Assembly (NCBI GenBank): GCA_049318845.1
Contig: JBMOFH010000102.1
Location: 1 to 11,873 of the forward strand
Reading direction: 5' to 3'
Length of the DNA: 11,873 bases
From: CAIOZW01 sp049318845
GTDB lineage: Bacteria > Acidobacteriota > Blastocatellia > RBC074
Below are positions 1-6,917 of the stretch, in pieces. Below the pieces are notes generated by a model, which was given only the letters and a program-made list of their open reading frames with translations, made no database searches and was not told the origin of the DNA. Positions within the stretch are counted from its first letter, which is position 1; each line of letters begins with the position of its first letter. A program made the translations under genes and the position numbers.

Positions 1-1
1 G

Positions 2-343
2 GGGCCGGCGATGAATGCGCGGGCCGGCGCCCCGGCGGAGACGCTGGCGGCAGACCATCCGGCGTGGGAGCTGGAGACGCACTATATTGCGAGGGCGCTC
101 GCAAACATCATCTACGCCGTCTCACCGCGCAGAATCATCATTGGCGGCAGCGTGCGCAAGGCGGGTCATCTTGGTGAAGAGCGTTTCTTCCGTCTGGTTC
201 GGGAGAGGGTGCGTGGCGTATTGAATGGCTATCTTGGCTCACCGGCGCTGGGCGAGGGGATCGATGACTTCATCGTTGCGCCGCTACTCGGGGACGATGC
301 CGGTGTCTGTGGAGCGATCGCCCTTGGGCAGCGGGCTTTGTGA
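2..343 (+). CDS. ROK-family sugar kinase (fructokinase-like), C-terminal part
   Basis: The reading frame is open from the first bases of the window, so this is the last 113 residues of a gene that starts upstream; the ATG at 11 is internal. The visible part matches the C-terminal half of ROK fructokinases: a GPA stretch, a HPAWELE segment, a helix ALANIIYAVSPRR, the strand IIIGGSV and a final GDDAGVCGAIALG glycine-rich segment near the nucleotide site. ROK kinases phosphorylate free hexoses in the cytoplasm using ATP. The zinc-binding and catalytic parts lie outside the window and cannot be checked. The stop is 13 bp before the next start, so the two genes are probably cotranscribed. The exact sugar cannot be told from this portion. 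Confidence 0.8.
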   Translation, partial: GPAMNARAGAPAETLAADHPAWELETHYIARALANIIYAVSPRRIIIGGSVRKAGHLGEERFFRLVRERVRGVLNGYLGSPALGEGIDDFIVAPLLGDDAGVCGAIALGQRAL

Positions 344-356
344 AGAGAGGATTGTG

Positions 357-1427
<1,071 letters not shown>

Positions 1428-1484
1428 TGGCCTTCACCGATCGAGGCGGGCAGGTTTTCACCGTCGCCTGCGATTGACATGTTT

Positions 1485-1502
1485 GGCCGCCCGATTGCGG
1501 CC
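1485..1502 (+). other. Hairpin between the oxidoreductase and VOC genes
   Basis: GGCCGC at 1485-1490 and GCGGCC at 1497-1502 form a perfect 6-bp stem with a 6-nt loop. It lies just before the AAAGGAG ribosome-binding site of the next gene and is not followed by a T-run, so it is not a standard intrinsic terminator. Flanking TTTGG (1482-1486) and CCAAA (1506-1510) give an alternative outer pairing that would involve part of the ribosome-binding site. A role in translation or termination is only a possibility. Confidence 0.35.
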
Positions 1503-1521
1503 TCACCAAAGGAGAAACTCA

Positions 1522-1908
1522 ATGCCAGGTCCAGCTCGCGCAGGTTTGCTCATCTATGCCAAAAACCTTGACAGTCTGTCCCGCTTCTACCAGGAGCTCC
1601 TCAGCCTGAAGGTCATCGCGACGGACGTCGAGTGCGTCGTGGCGGGAAATGACGACGTCCAGCTGGTGTTTCATGCCATACCGACGCACATTGCCTCACA
1701 GATCACGATCAGCTCGCCGCCCGAGCCCCGCGCGGAACAGGCCCTCAAGCCGTTCTTCACTGTGGCCAGTCTCGTGGTGGCCGAGCAGCAGGCGCGGGAG
1801 TTCGGCGGGTTCGTCTTCGGTCCCACCTGGGAAGGGCCAGGATTCGTGGTTCGTCAGGCCTCCGACCCCGAGGGGAATATCATTCAGCTGCGCCAGAGCG
1901 CGGAGTGA
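1522..1908 (+). CDS. VOC-fold (glyoxalase/bleomycin-resistance-like) protein
   Basis: A 128-residue protein with the single-domain VOC pattern: an opening strand AGLLIYAKNL, the helix DSLSRFYQELLSL, a central strand block, and a closing strand DPEGNIIQL. In metal-dependent members the last strand carries a glutamate ligand (GNxxEL); here that position is Q122, so the metal site may be altered or absent. ATG 1522 has a good AAAGGAG site (1508-1514) upstream; the longer open frame to 1387 overlaps the previous gene and is not used. The family covers glyoxalases, dioxygenases and drug-binding proteins, and this short sequence does not tell which. The protein is probably cytoplasmic and dimeric, as is usual for single-domain VOC proteins. 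Confidence 0.78.
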   Translation: MPGPARAGLLIYAKNLDSLSRFYQELLSLKVIATDVECVVAGNDDVQLVFHAIPTHIASQITISSPPEPRAEQALKPFFTVASLVVAEQQAREFGGFVFGPTWEGPGFVVRQASDPEGNIIQLRQSAE

Positions 1909-1931
1909 CCCGTCGCTTGAACGGACCTCTG

Positions 1932-1961
1932 CCGGAGGCTGCAAATTTTCTGACCCTCCGG
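1932..1961 (+). other. Inverted repeat downstream of the VOC gene
   Basis: CCGGAGG (1932-1938) and CCTCCGG (1955-1961) are perfect 7-bp arms around a 16-nt loop, 23 bp after the VOC stop codon. The only T-rich stretch is in the loop, so it does not fit an intrinsic terminator model well. It could still be a transcript-end stabilising hairpin. Confidence 0.3.
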
Positions 1962-2027
1962 ATGAGGCCTCAAAATCGCAGGTCAGGACACGCGCCGCGA
2001 TTCACTCACGGAGATGAAAGGGGAACC

Positions 2028-2669
2028 ATGCAACAGATCGACCACCGCGTCATCAAGCTCGTCGTTGGCGTGATCACTGTCTCGCTGGCGCTCTTCATGC
2101 AGATCGTATCGGGGGAACCGCTGAGTTCGATCAGCGAGTCGTACCACTATCGGGCGCGAGACCTGTTTGTCGGTCTGCTCTTTGCGGTGGCGGCAATGTT
2201 TCTCTCATTCCGGGGTGAGAACAGATTTGAGCGAAAGCTGACGATCCTTGCCAGTCTCTGCACGGCCCTGGTCGCCGTCGCGCCCTGCGAATGTGCACGG
2301 CCGGCAAGCCCACTTTCCGCGCTGCACTTCCCGGCTGCGGTGGGTGTCTTTGCGATCATGGGCTATTTTTGCTGGCGATTCCGACGCACGGCACTCTCGA
2401 AGGTCGAATGGTATCCCGAGGCAGGGAATCGAGCCCACGTCTACACCGCATGCCTGCTTGGGATGATCGCCTGCGGAATTATGGCTATTGCCTATGCTCT
2501 GGCAAGAACGCCGATTGATGCCGCATTTCCGAACTACATCTTCTGGCTTGAAGCCACGGGCCTTGTCTCCTTCGGCGTTTCGTGGCTCACTGCCAGCCAG
2601 ACGATTCCGATCATCACCAATCCCAGAGAGAGGTATCACCTGCGCATGGCGCGAGCGGAGGAGGACTGA
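2028..2669 (+). CDS. Six-helix membrane protein of unknown function
   Basis: A 213-residue hydrophobic protein with about six predicted membrane segments, near residues 9-28, 44-61, 71-88, 97-118, 139-160 and 170-192. A conserved-looking motif, SISESYHYRARDLFVG, follows helix 1; similar motifs occur in uncharacterised multi-helix proteins often labelled DUF998-like, so the assignment is tentative. ATG 2028 follows a GAAAGGGG ribosome site (2016-2023), and the frame upstream to 1905 only overlaps the VOC stop. The last 11 codons plus the stop lie inside the 68-bp repeat that recurs at 4870, so the present C-terminus (YHLRMARAEED) is part of a recombination junction and may or may not be the original one. 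No function is proposed. Confidence 0.7.
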   Translation: MQQIDHRVIKLVVGVITVSLALFMQIVSGEPLSSISESYHYRARDLFVGLLFAVAAMFLSFRGENRFERKLTILASLCTALVAVAPCECARPASPLSALHFPAAVGVFAIMGYFCWRFRRTALSKVEWYPEAGNRAHVYTACLLGMIACGIMAIAYALARTPIDAAFPNYIFWLEATGLVSFGVSWLTASQTIPIITNPRERYHLRMARAEED

Positions 2670-2701
2670 CGCCCGCCTCATCCTTCTGGATTATTCATCC
2701 A
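2634..2701 (+). repeat. 68-bp direct repeat, copy 1
   Basis: These 68 bases are identical to 4870-4937 (offset 2236) with no mismatch; identity stops on both sides (G versus A before it, A versus T after it). This copy holds the last 11 codons and stop of the membrane-protein gene plus 32 bp of downstream sequence, and so is probably the original copy. Together the copies bound the ATPase/nuclease block. Confidence 0.97.
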
Positions 2702-2862
2702 ACCCAAACAAAAATCCCGCGCCGTGCTTTTTTCGCTGGATGACCAATGATGTCATAGTCCCGGACGATCCTCGGGAAACGGGCTGTAATGCCCGGGAAG
2801 TCCGGGAATGGCGGCATCGCCAATCCTGTCATTTTACAGTGACGTTTGCTAAACTCGCCGTC

Positions 2863-3148
2863 GTGCTACGGTTCCAACCAATCAGAGGACGGATTGTTCC
2901 TAAACTCAGTGAATATGTGAAAGTTACGGAATCGGCTGAAATGCCTGGAGTTTGGCGCATAATGGTTCGGACCTCGGTCATCGATGGTAAGATCCTAATG
3001 TGCCGGAACCCGGCCAACGGTTGCCGGATCCCGATCCTGGAAGCTCTGCACCAATTGATCCGATAACGAAGTCGTCACCTCCTGGTCCGGCATCGAAGCT
3101 GTGGCGGTGAAAGAACCATCAATGATCCAACGCGAACTGTTTGAATAA
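2863..3148 (+). pseudogene. C-terminal remnant of an unrecognised gene, frameshifted
   Basis: One frame reads plausible protein from about 2863 to the TAA at 3064, ending in PILEALHQLI. A second frame then reads DNEVVTSWSGIE... to QRELFE and TAA at 3146-3148. Removing a single C at 3060/3061 would join them, so they look like one coding region with a +1 frameshift. The final TAA overlaps the ribosome-binding site of the ATPase gene, as expected of an upstream operon member. No family is recognised; in this context it may be the tail of another subunit of the same system. The start is unknown and no good initiation site is seen. The frameshift could also be a sequencing error. Confidence 0.38.
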
Positions 3149-3154
3149 GGAGGG
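3147..3154 (+). promoter_or_regulatory. Strong ribosome-binding site deciding the ATPase start
   Basis: AAGGAGGG lies 5 nt before ATG 3160. The alternative GTG at 3154 begins inside this site and so cannot use it. The TAA of the upstream remnant (3146-3148) overlaps the site, an arrangement typical of translational coupling. Confidence 0.8.
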
Positions 3155-3159
3155 TGGCG

Positions 3160-4254
3160 ATGTTGAACTCAATGAAGTTAGAGGATTTTACGGTCTTTCA
3201 CGACGCCAAATTCGAGTTTGGTAAGCACCTCAACATCGTCGTTGGAGAGAATGGGGCAGGTAAGTCGCACGTCTTGAAGGCTGCGTATTCAACGATCGCC
3301 GTCAATGCCAGCCGGACCTACTCCGAGGCTGACTCTATCAGTAAATCGCAAATGCAAACCACTCTGGCGAACAAGTTTCAATCAGTCTTTCGCCCTGATG
3401 GTTTGGGACGATTGGTCAGACGACAACGGGGTCGCAAGAAATGTAGTCTGGAATTCGTCTTCGATCCGCCGACTCACAACTTGTCATTTTCCTTTTCAAC
3501 GCTGGCGAAAAGCGAGGTCACTCTAAAGAAAACTCCTGAACAACGAATCGACAAACTACCTGTGTATCTGCCAACCAGGGAGCTCTTGACGATCTATCCT
3601 GGTTTCGTTTCGCTTTACGAGACAACACATCTGTCCTTTGAAGAAACCTGGCGAGATACCTGTATTTTACTTGGAGCCCCACTGGCACGCGGACCTCGCG
3701 AGTCGCGAATCAAAGAACTGCTCTCCCCATTGGAATCCGCGATGGATGGCAACGTCGAACTGGATAGAGCCGGACGTTTCTATCTCAATTTGAAGTCAGG
3801 CGGGAGCATGGAGATGCACCTTGTTGCCGAAGGAATGCGAAAGCTGGCGATGCTTGCCAGATTGATCGCAACTGGTTCGTTGCTCGACAAGGGGTATCTG
3901 TTTTGGGATGAGCCTGAGGCTAATCTCAATCCCAAAATCATCAAGATCGTTGCGAAGACCATTCTTCAAATCGCAGCGAGTGGAATTCAAGTATTTATTG
4001 CGACGCACAGTTTGTTCTTGTTACGAGAACTGCATGTAGTGCAAAAGCGAGAGTTTTCATCTTTCGATACCCGATGCTTCGGTTTGCACATCGAAACCGA
4101 TGGCTCGGTGACGGTGCGACAAGGACATACGATGGATGACATCGGTGAAATTGCAGCATTGGACGAGGACTTGCAGCAATCAGAGCGTTACATCGACACC
4201 GAAATGGGAGTGCCAGCTTTCGTAAACCACGAATCTGGCCGGGGGGATGCGTGA
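3160..4254 (+). CDS. AAA-type (AAA_15/AAA_21, OLD/RecF-like) ATPase
   Basis: A 364-residue single-domain ATPase with the ABC/SMC-like layout seen in OLD, RecF and many phage-defence ATPases. The N-terminal strands MKLEDFTVFHDAKFEFG lead to a Walker A G29-E-N-G-A-G-K-S36. A Walker B follows in YLFWDEPEANLNP (D250, catalytic E251), then the H-loop segment IATHS with H283. The gap between Walker A and B (about 210 residues) holds the helical insertion typical of AAA_15/AAA_21 proteins. No nuclease or Toprim domain follows, so any effector is probably the next gene, whose start overlaps this stop. The protein is predicted to be cytoplasmic. Base composition is AT-richer than in the flanking genes, suggesting transfer. 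The target is unknown; a sensing or loading ATPase role in anti-phage defence is an inference from family and partner. Confidence 0.85.
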   Translation: MLNSMKLEDFTVFHDAKFEFGKHLNIVVGENGAGKSHVLKAAYSTIAVNASRTYSEADSISKSQMQTTLANKFQSVFRPDGLGRLVRRQRGRKKCSLEFVFDPPTHNLSFSFSTLAKSEVTLKKTPEQRIDKLPVYLPTRELLTIYPGFVSLYETTHLSFEETWRDTCILLGAPLARGPRESRIKELLSPLESAMDGNVELDRAGRFYLNLKSGGSMEMHLVAEGMRKLAMLARLIATGSLLDKGYLFWDEPEANLNPKIIKIVAKTILQIAASGIQVFIATHSLFLLRELHVVQKREFSSFDTRCFGLHIETDGSVTVRQGHTMDDIGEIAALDEDLQQSERYIDTEMGVPAFVNHESGRGDA

Positions 4255-4804
4255 TCTCATGGTTACTCTGCCAGTCGATACCTTGACGTTTTCGTTCACT
4301 GCTCTGATTGCTGACGCCCAGATTTACGATAAGTGGGTGCATTACACTACTGTTTGGAATGGGCCAACTGCGCCAAGTGGTGGTCAAAAGGCCGTTGATG
4401 TTGTCGCCGTCGAAATTGGCAGTCCTCCGGCTATATGCTGGTTGATCGAGGGAAAAGACTTTCGAGTCATTACGAATCCACCCAAACCATCCAATATTGG
4501 AGGACTTGCTCAGTTGGTCGCTGGTAAGGTGCAGGACTCAATAGCCGGACTCAATGATGCAGCTCTCAACGCGACGATGCCTACTGAGAATTCTCTCGCA
4601 GCGTTGGCTGTGTCTGCGACAGCGAAACGGGTTGTGCTGCATCTTGAACCTCACGTGGGCCCACATTCCGCCTTGTTCCCGAGGGCGTTTCGGGCCAGCG
4701 TATTTCAAAAACTAAAACAACTTGTGCGAGCGATCGATCCCAACCCGCTTGTGCTCAACATTGCAGATACGCCTTCGGCAGGTGTGCCCTGGCTGGTTAC
4801 CTAA
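4247..4804 (+). CDS. Putative PD-(D/E)xK-type nuclease partner of the ATPase
   Basis: A 185-residue protein whose ATG lies 8 bp inside the ATPase gene (ATGCGTGA overlap), the hallmark of coupled expression and of partner subunits. The segment QKAVDVVAVEI...ICWLIEGKDFR gives D51, then E68-x-K70, on two hydrophobic strands. This matches the core D...ExK signature of PD-(D/E)xK nucleases, with a D-to-E spacing of 17. A helix-rich C-terminal half follows, with RVVLHLEPHV as a likely further strand. An internal ATG at 4259 (residue 5) is an alternative start. I do not recognise a named family, so nuclease activity is inferred from motif spacing and context. A small non-catalytic subunit remains possible. 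Confidence 0.62.
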   Translation: MRDLMVTLPVDTLTFSFTALIADAQIYDKWVHYTTVWNGPTAPSGGQKAVDVVAVEIGSPPAICWLIEGKDFRVITNPPKPSNIGGLAQLVAGKVQDSIAGLNDAALNATMPTENSLAALAVSATAKRVVLHLEPHVGPHSALFPRAFRASVFQKLKQLVRAIDPNPLVLNIADTPSAGVPWLVT

Positions 4805-4820
4805 TAATGAAGATGAACGC

Positions 4821-4868
4821 ATGAAACCCTGGCGTGAAATTGCAATCCCTCATCGCGACGTGCTCGAA
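4821..4868 (+). pseudogene. First 16 codons of a DUF499-like ATPase gene, truncated
   Basis: ATG 4821 starts the peptide MKPWREIAIPHRDVLE, which resembles the N-terminus of large DUF499 ATPases as I remember them; those usually continue with a GTFQQSEFAADL-like stretch. Here the match ends exactly where the 68-bp repeat begins, so the gene has lost over 95% of its length. The start lies 16 bp after the nuclease-like gene, as an operon member would. DUF499 proteins often sit next to DUF1156 DNA methylases in defence or modification clusters. The identification rests on a short peptide and should be treated as probable only. Confidence 0.55.
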
Positions 4869-4869
4869 A

Positions 4870-4937
4870 TATCACCTGCGCATGGCGCGAGCGGAGGAGG
4901 ACTGACGCCCGCCTCATCCTTCTGGATTATTCATCCA
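4870..4937 (+). repeat. 68-bp direct repeat, copy 2
   Basis: Identical to 2634-2701. Here the sequence is read in a different frame from copy 1 and lies inside a chimeric open frame (4821-5132), between the DUF499-like start and the ISL3 transposase tail. It ends precisely where transposase similarity begins. Confidence 0.97.
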
Positions 4938-5132
4938 TTGTGGGGCATTCTGAATGCAATCCAGCTGAAGGCGACCAACGCTATCGCCGAATCGGTCAAC
5001 GTGATGATTGAGAAGATCAAGGTGAGGGCCTGTGGATTTAGAAATCGGGCCAGATTCCGTAAGGTAATCCTCTTCCACAAAGGTGGTTTGTCCTTACTGC
5101 CAAAAGGGATCTGTGAGATGTCCCCGCACTAA
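4938..5132 (+). pseudogene. ISL3-family transposase, C-terminal remnant
   Basis: The frame reads LWGILNAIQLKATNAIAE, then SVNVMIEKIKVRACGFRN, then FHKGGLSLLP, ending at TAA 5130-5132. This is the characteristic end of ISL3 (DDE_Tnp_ISL3) transposases: an ATN-x-x-AE-x-x-N segment carrying the final acidic residue, the basic RACGFRN block and an FHxGGLxLxP tail. Full-length ISL3 transposases are around 400 residues, so only about the last 65 remain. The N-terminal zinc-binding, HTH and first catalytic regions are absent, and the protein cannot be active. The remnant is fused in frame through the repeat to the DUF499-like start, giving a 103-codon chimeric ORF that probably has no function. Confidence 0.78.
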
Positions 5133-5145
5133 ACCCGGAAGCCCC
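5131..5145 (+). repeat. Probable right terminal end of the ISL3 remnant
   Basis: AAACCCGGAAGCCCC directly follows the transposase stop. Its complement, GGGGCTTCCGGGTTT, has the G-rich start with CCGG core seen at ends of ISL3-type elements. The matching left end is not in the window, so an inverted-repeat pair cannot be shown. It lies 30 bp before the next gene start. Confidence 0.4.
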
Positions 5146-5175
5146 AAAAATACTCAGAAAATCCTGGACGAGCTG

Positions 5176-6276
5176 ATGGCAGAAGATTACGGACTGAGCA
5201 AGATAGAATCCCAGCGCGAGGTGATCGCGCCAGAGCTGGCCTGGCTGCCACCGCGGCCGGACCCGAAACTCCACGGCATCGGGGTGATCGGTTGCGGGGG
5301 AATTGCCGGTGAGCAGTTGAAGGCCTACGCCGCAGCCGGCTATCGAGTGGTCGCCCTCTGCGATCTGGACGATCAAAGGGCGCGGAGGCTGCGCGATCTC
5401 CACTACCCGGAGGCATTCGTAACCACAGACCACCGCGCGCTGCTCCGCCGTGAAGATGTGACAGTGGTCGATCTGGCGACACATCCGGCGGAGCGTGCCA
5501 CGCTGATCGAGGCGGCGATCGACGCCGGCAAGCACATCCTCAGCCAGAAGCCATTTGTCCTCGATCTCGATCTCGGCGCACGCCTCTGTGACCGTGCAGA
5601 CGAGGCAGGGGTGCGGCTGGCGGTCAATCAGAACGGGCGCTGGGCACCTCATTACAGTTACCTGCTCGCGGCCGTACGCGCCGGGCTGCTCGGCAATGTG
5701 CAGAGCGTCGCCTTCACCCAGCACTGGGATCACACCTGGACGATTGGGACGCCGTTTGAATCGATCCACCACCTCATCCTGTTTGATTACGGTATCCACT
5801 GGTTCGATCTGGCCGCGCAGTTCTTTGCCGGTCGCGAAGCTCGGCGAGTCACGGCCTGCGCGACGCGATCTGTTTCCCAGGCCGCCCGACCACCCTTCCT
5901 CGCCCAGGCGACGATCGAGTTCGATGGCGGTCTGGCGACGCTCAGCTTCAATGCCAATGTGCGCTATGGCCAGGAGGATCGGACATTCATCGCCGGATCG
6001 CATGGATCGGCGATCAGTCACGGCCCGAGCCTCTCCGACCAGACGGTCGAGCTGTATGGACCGAACGGAGTCGCCTACCCGGTCCTCTCTGGCACCTGGT
6101 TTCGGGAGGGGTTTGAAGGGGCCATGGCCGAGCTGCTCTGCGCGATCGAGCAGGGACGCACTCCACGCCATGACGCACGCGACAACCTGCGGAGCCTCGC
6201 CCTCTGCTTTGCCGCCCTGGCCAGCGCCGATTCCGGAATGGCACAAATCCCGGGGCAGATCAGGTGCTGCGAATAA
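5176..6276 (+). CDS. Gfo/Idh/MocA-family oxidoreductase with QKP motif
   Basis: A 366-residue protein. After about 30 residues of N-terminal extension with a WLPPRP segment, the Rossmann motif HGIGVIGCGGIAGEQ binds NAD(P), and ALCDLD ends strand 2. The usual EKP is replaced by QKP (KHILSQKPF), which keeps the catalytic lysine. The substrate domain contains FDYGIHWFDLAAQFF, resembling the GxHxxD substrate-site helix of the family. ATG 5176 is chosen because the frame further upstream (to 5083) runs through the IS remnant; the ribosome site is weak (GGACGAG at 5165). The ISL3 end only 30 bp away may have removed the native promoter. A long antisense frame covers this gene but is a shadow of GC-rich codons. 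Probable role: cytoplasmic sugar or polyol derivative oxidation or reduction. Confidence 0.85.
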   Translation: MAEDYGLSKIESQREVIAPELAWLPPRPDPKLHGIGVIGCGGIAGEQLKAYAAAGYRVVALCDLDDQRARRLRDLHYPEAFVTTDHRALLRREDVTVVDLATHPAERATLIEAAIDAGKHILSQKPFVLDLDLGARLCDRADEAGVRLAVNQNGRWAPHYSYLLAAVRAGLLGNVQSVAFTQHWDHTWTIGTPFESIHHLILFDYGIHWFDLAAQFFAGREARRVTACATRSVSQAARPPFLAQATIEFDGGLATLSFNANVRYGQEDRTFIAGSHGSAISHGPSLSDQTVELYGPNGVAYPVLSGTWFREGFEGAMAELLCAIEQGRTPRHDARDNLRSLALCFAALASADSGMAQIPGQIRCCE

Positions 6277-6299
6277 TGATATGGTCGTTGGCTTTGAGT

Positions 6300-6338
6300 T
6301 CCTGGTCATTTAGGATGAAAATTGATGCTGAACCAGGA
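6300..6338 (+). other. Inverted repeat after the second oxidoreductase
   Basis: TCCTGGT (6300-6306) and ACCAGGA (6332-6338) are perfect 7-bp arms with a 25-nt loop, 23 bp after the stop at 6276. There is no T-run directly after the 3' arm, so termination is uncertain. Nothing else recognisable was seen in 6277-6423. Confidence 0.3.
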
Positions 6339-6423
6339 TTACAGAGAGATGTTATCGTGCTTACAAGCAGAGAAGGCTGAGTTTCTCATCGCCGTTTTAT
6401 TTTAAGGGGCTAAGGGGGCCATC

Positions 6424-6813
6424 GTGCACTATCTCGTTTCGACCGTGCTGCTGATAGTCGGTGTTATCCATCTTCTGCCTCTATTCGGTGTACTGGCCGG
6501 TGTACTGGGGCGTTCCCGATTAAAGCTGCTCTATGGAGTGGCGTGTGACGAGACGAACCTGGCCATTCTGATGCGTCATCGAGCTGTGCTGTTCGGTCTG
6601 CTCGGGGCATTCCTATGCTATGCTGCCTTTCGACGGGATTTTCAGCCGGTGGCATTCATCGGAGCTTTTGTAAGTGTTGGGTCGTTCATCAGTCTGGCAC
6701 GGATGGAGGCGCGAGTGGAAGGCTGCAATGCACTGGTGGGGCGGGTTGTGACAATCGATTTGATCGCGTTGGTCTTACTGGTCATTGGCGTCGTCGCGGA
6801 CAGACTGCAATGA
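6424..6813 (+). CDS. Small four-helix membrane protein
   Basis: A 129-residue protein starting at GTG 6424 behind TAAGGGGG. Membrane segments are likely near residues 5-27, 54-69, 76-95 and 106-126. Two central features are DETNLAILMRHRAVLFGLLGAFL and the downstream FxxxFVSVGSFISL helix. Very similar short membrane proteins appear in public annotation under the name phosphopantetheine adenylyltransferase. That label does not fit: there is no nucleotidyltransferase HxGH motif and the protein is almost wholly hydrophobic. The function is unknown. A short ORF overlapping the stop (MMIRAAIPFI..., from 6811) is not supported. Confidence 0.75.
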   Translation: MHYLVSTVLLIVGVIHLLPLFGVLAGVLGRSRLKLLYGVACDETNLAILMRHRAVLFGLLGAFLCYAAFRRDFQPVAFIGAFVSVGSFISLARMEARVEGCNALVGRVVTIDLIALVLLVIGVVADRLQ

Positions 6814-6917
6814 TGATCCGTGCTGCTATTCCTTTCATCCCGCCTTTCACCGCCTGATCAAGCGGGTTCCGGAGTCTATAGTCGCCCAAGGCAACCTGCT
6901 CAGGTTAAGGATTGAAA

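Larger units (their letters stand above)
2702..4869 (+). mobile_element. Repeat-bounded inserted block carrying a defence-like module
   Basis: The interval between the two 68-bp copies differs from its surroundings. It is visibly AT-richer, starts with a broken coding remnant, carries an overlapping ATPase/nuclease-like pair, and ends 16 codons into a DUF499-like gene. It contains no integrase or transposase and no clear terminal inverted repeats, so it is not a self-sufficient transposon. Deleting one repeat plus the interval (2236 bp) would join the membrane-protein gene to the ISL3 scrap, probably the older arrangement. Plausible origins are recombination-mediated insertion, movement helped by the neighbouring IS, or a false assembly join at the repeat. 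The bases from 2702 to about 2860 hold nothing I can name; a small CGGGC/GCCCG hairpin lies at 2780-2795. Confidence 0.55.

Noticed and set aside
1474..1479. TTGACA as a -35 box for the VOC gene
   Set aside because: At 16-18 bp downstream the sequence is GC-rich (GCGGCC) with no -10-like hexamer.
2850..2855. TGCTAAACT as an extended -10 promoter at the left of the inserted block
   Set aside because: No -35 match at usual spacing, and the region may be coding remnant; too weak to annotate.
2488..3066. 192-codon ORF spanning the membrane-protein gene end, the repeat and the cargo start
   Set aside because: Its first half is an out-of-frame shadow of the membrane-protein gene; only the part after about 2863 looks coding and is treated as a remnant.
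3154..3159. GTG as the ATPase start
   Set aside because: It overlaps the Shine-Dalgarno sequence; ATG 3160 has ideal spacing.
2634..4937. Classic integrative element with att sites
   Set aside because: No integrase, excisionase or tRNA target is in or next to the interval, so att-type integration is not supported although not excluded.
5038..6309. Long antisense open frame of 423 codons opposite the second oxidoreductase
   Set aside because: The + strand gene has clear family motifs; the antisense frame has none and is explained by GC-rich codon structure.
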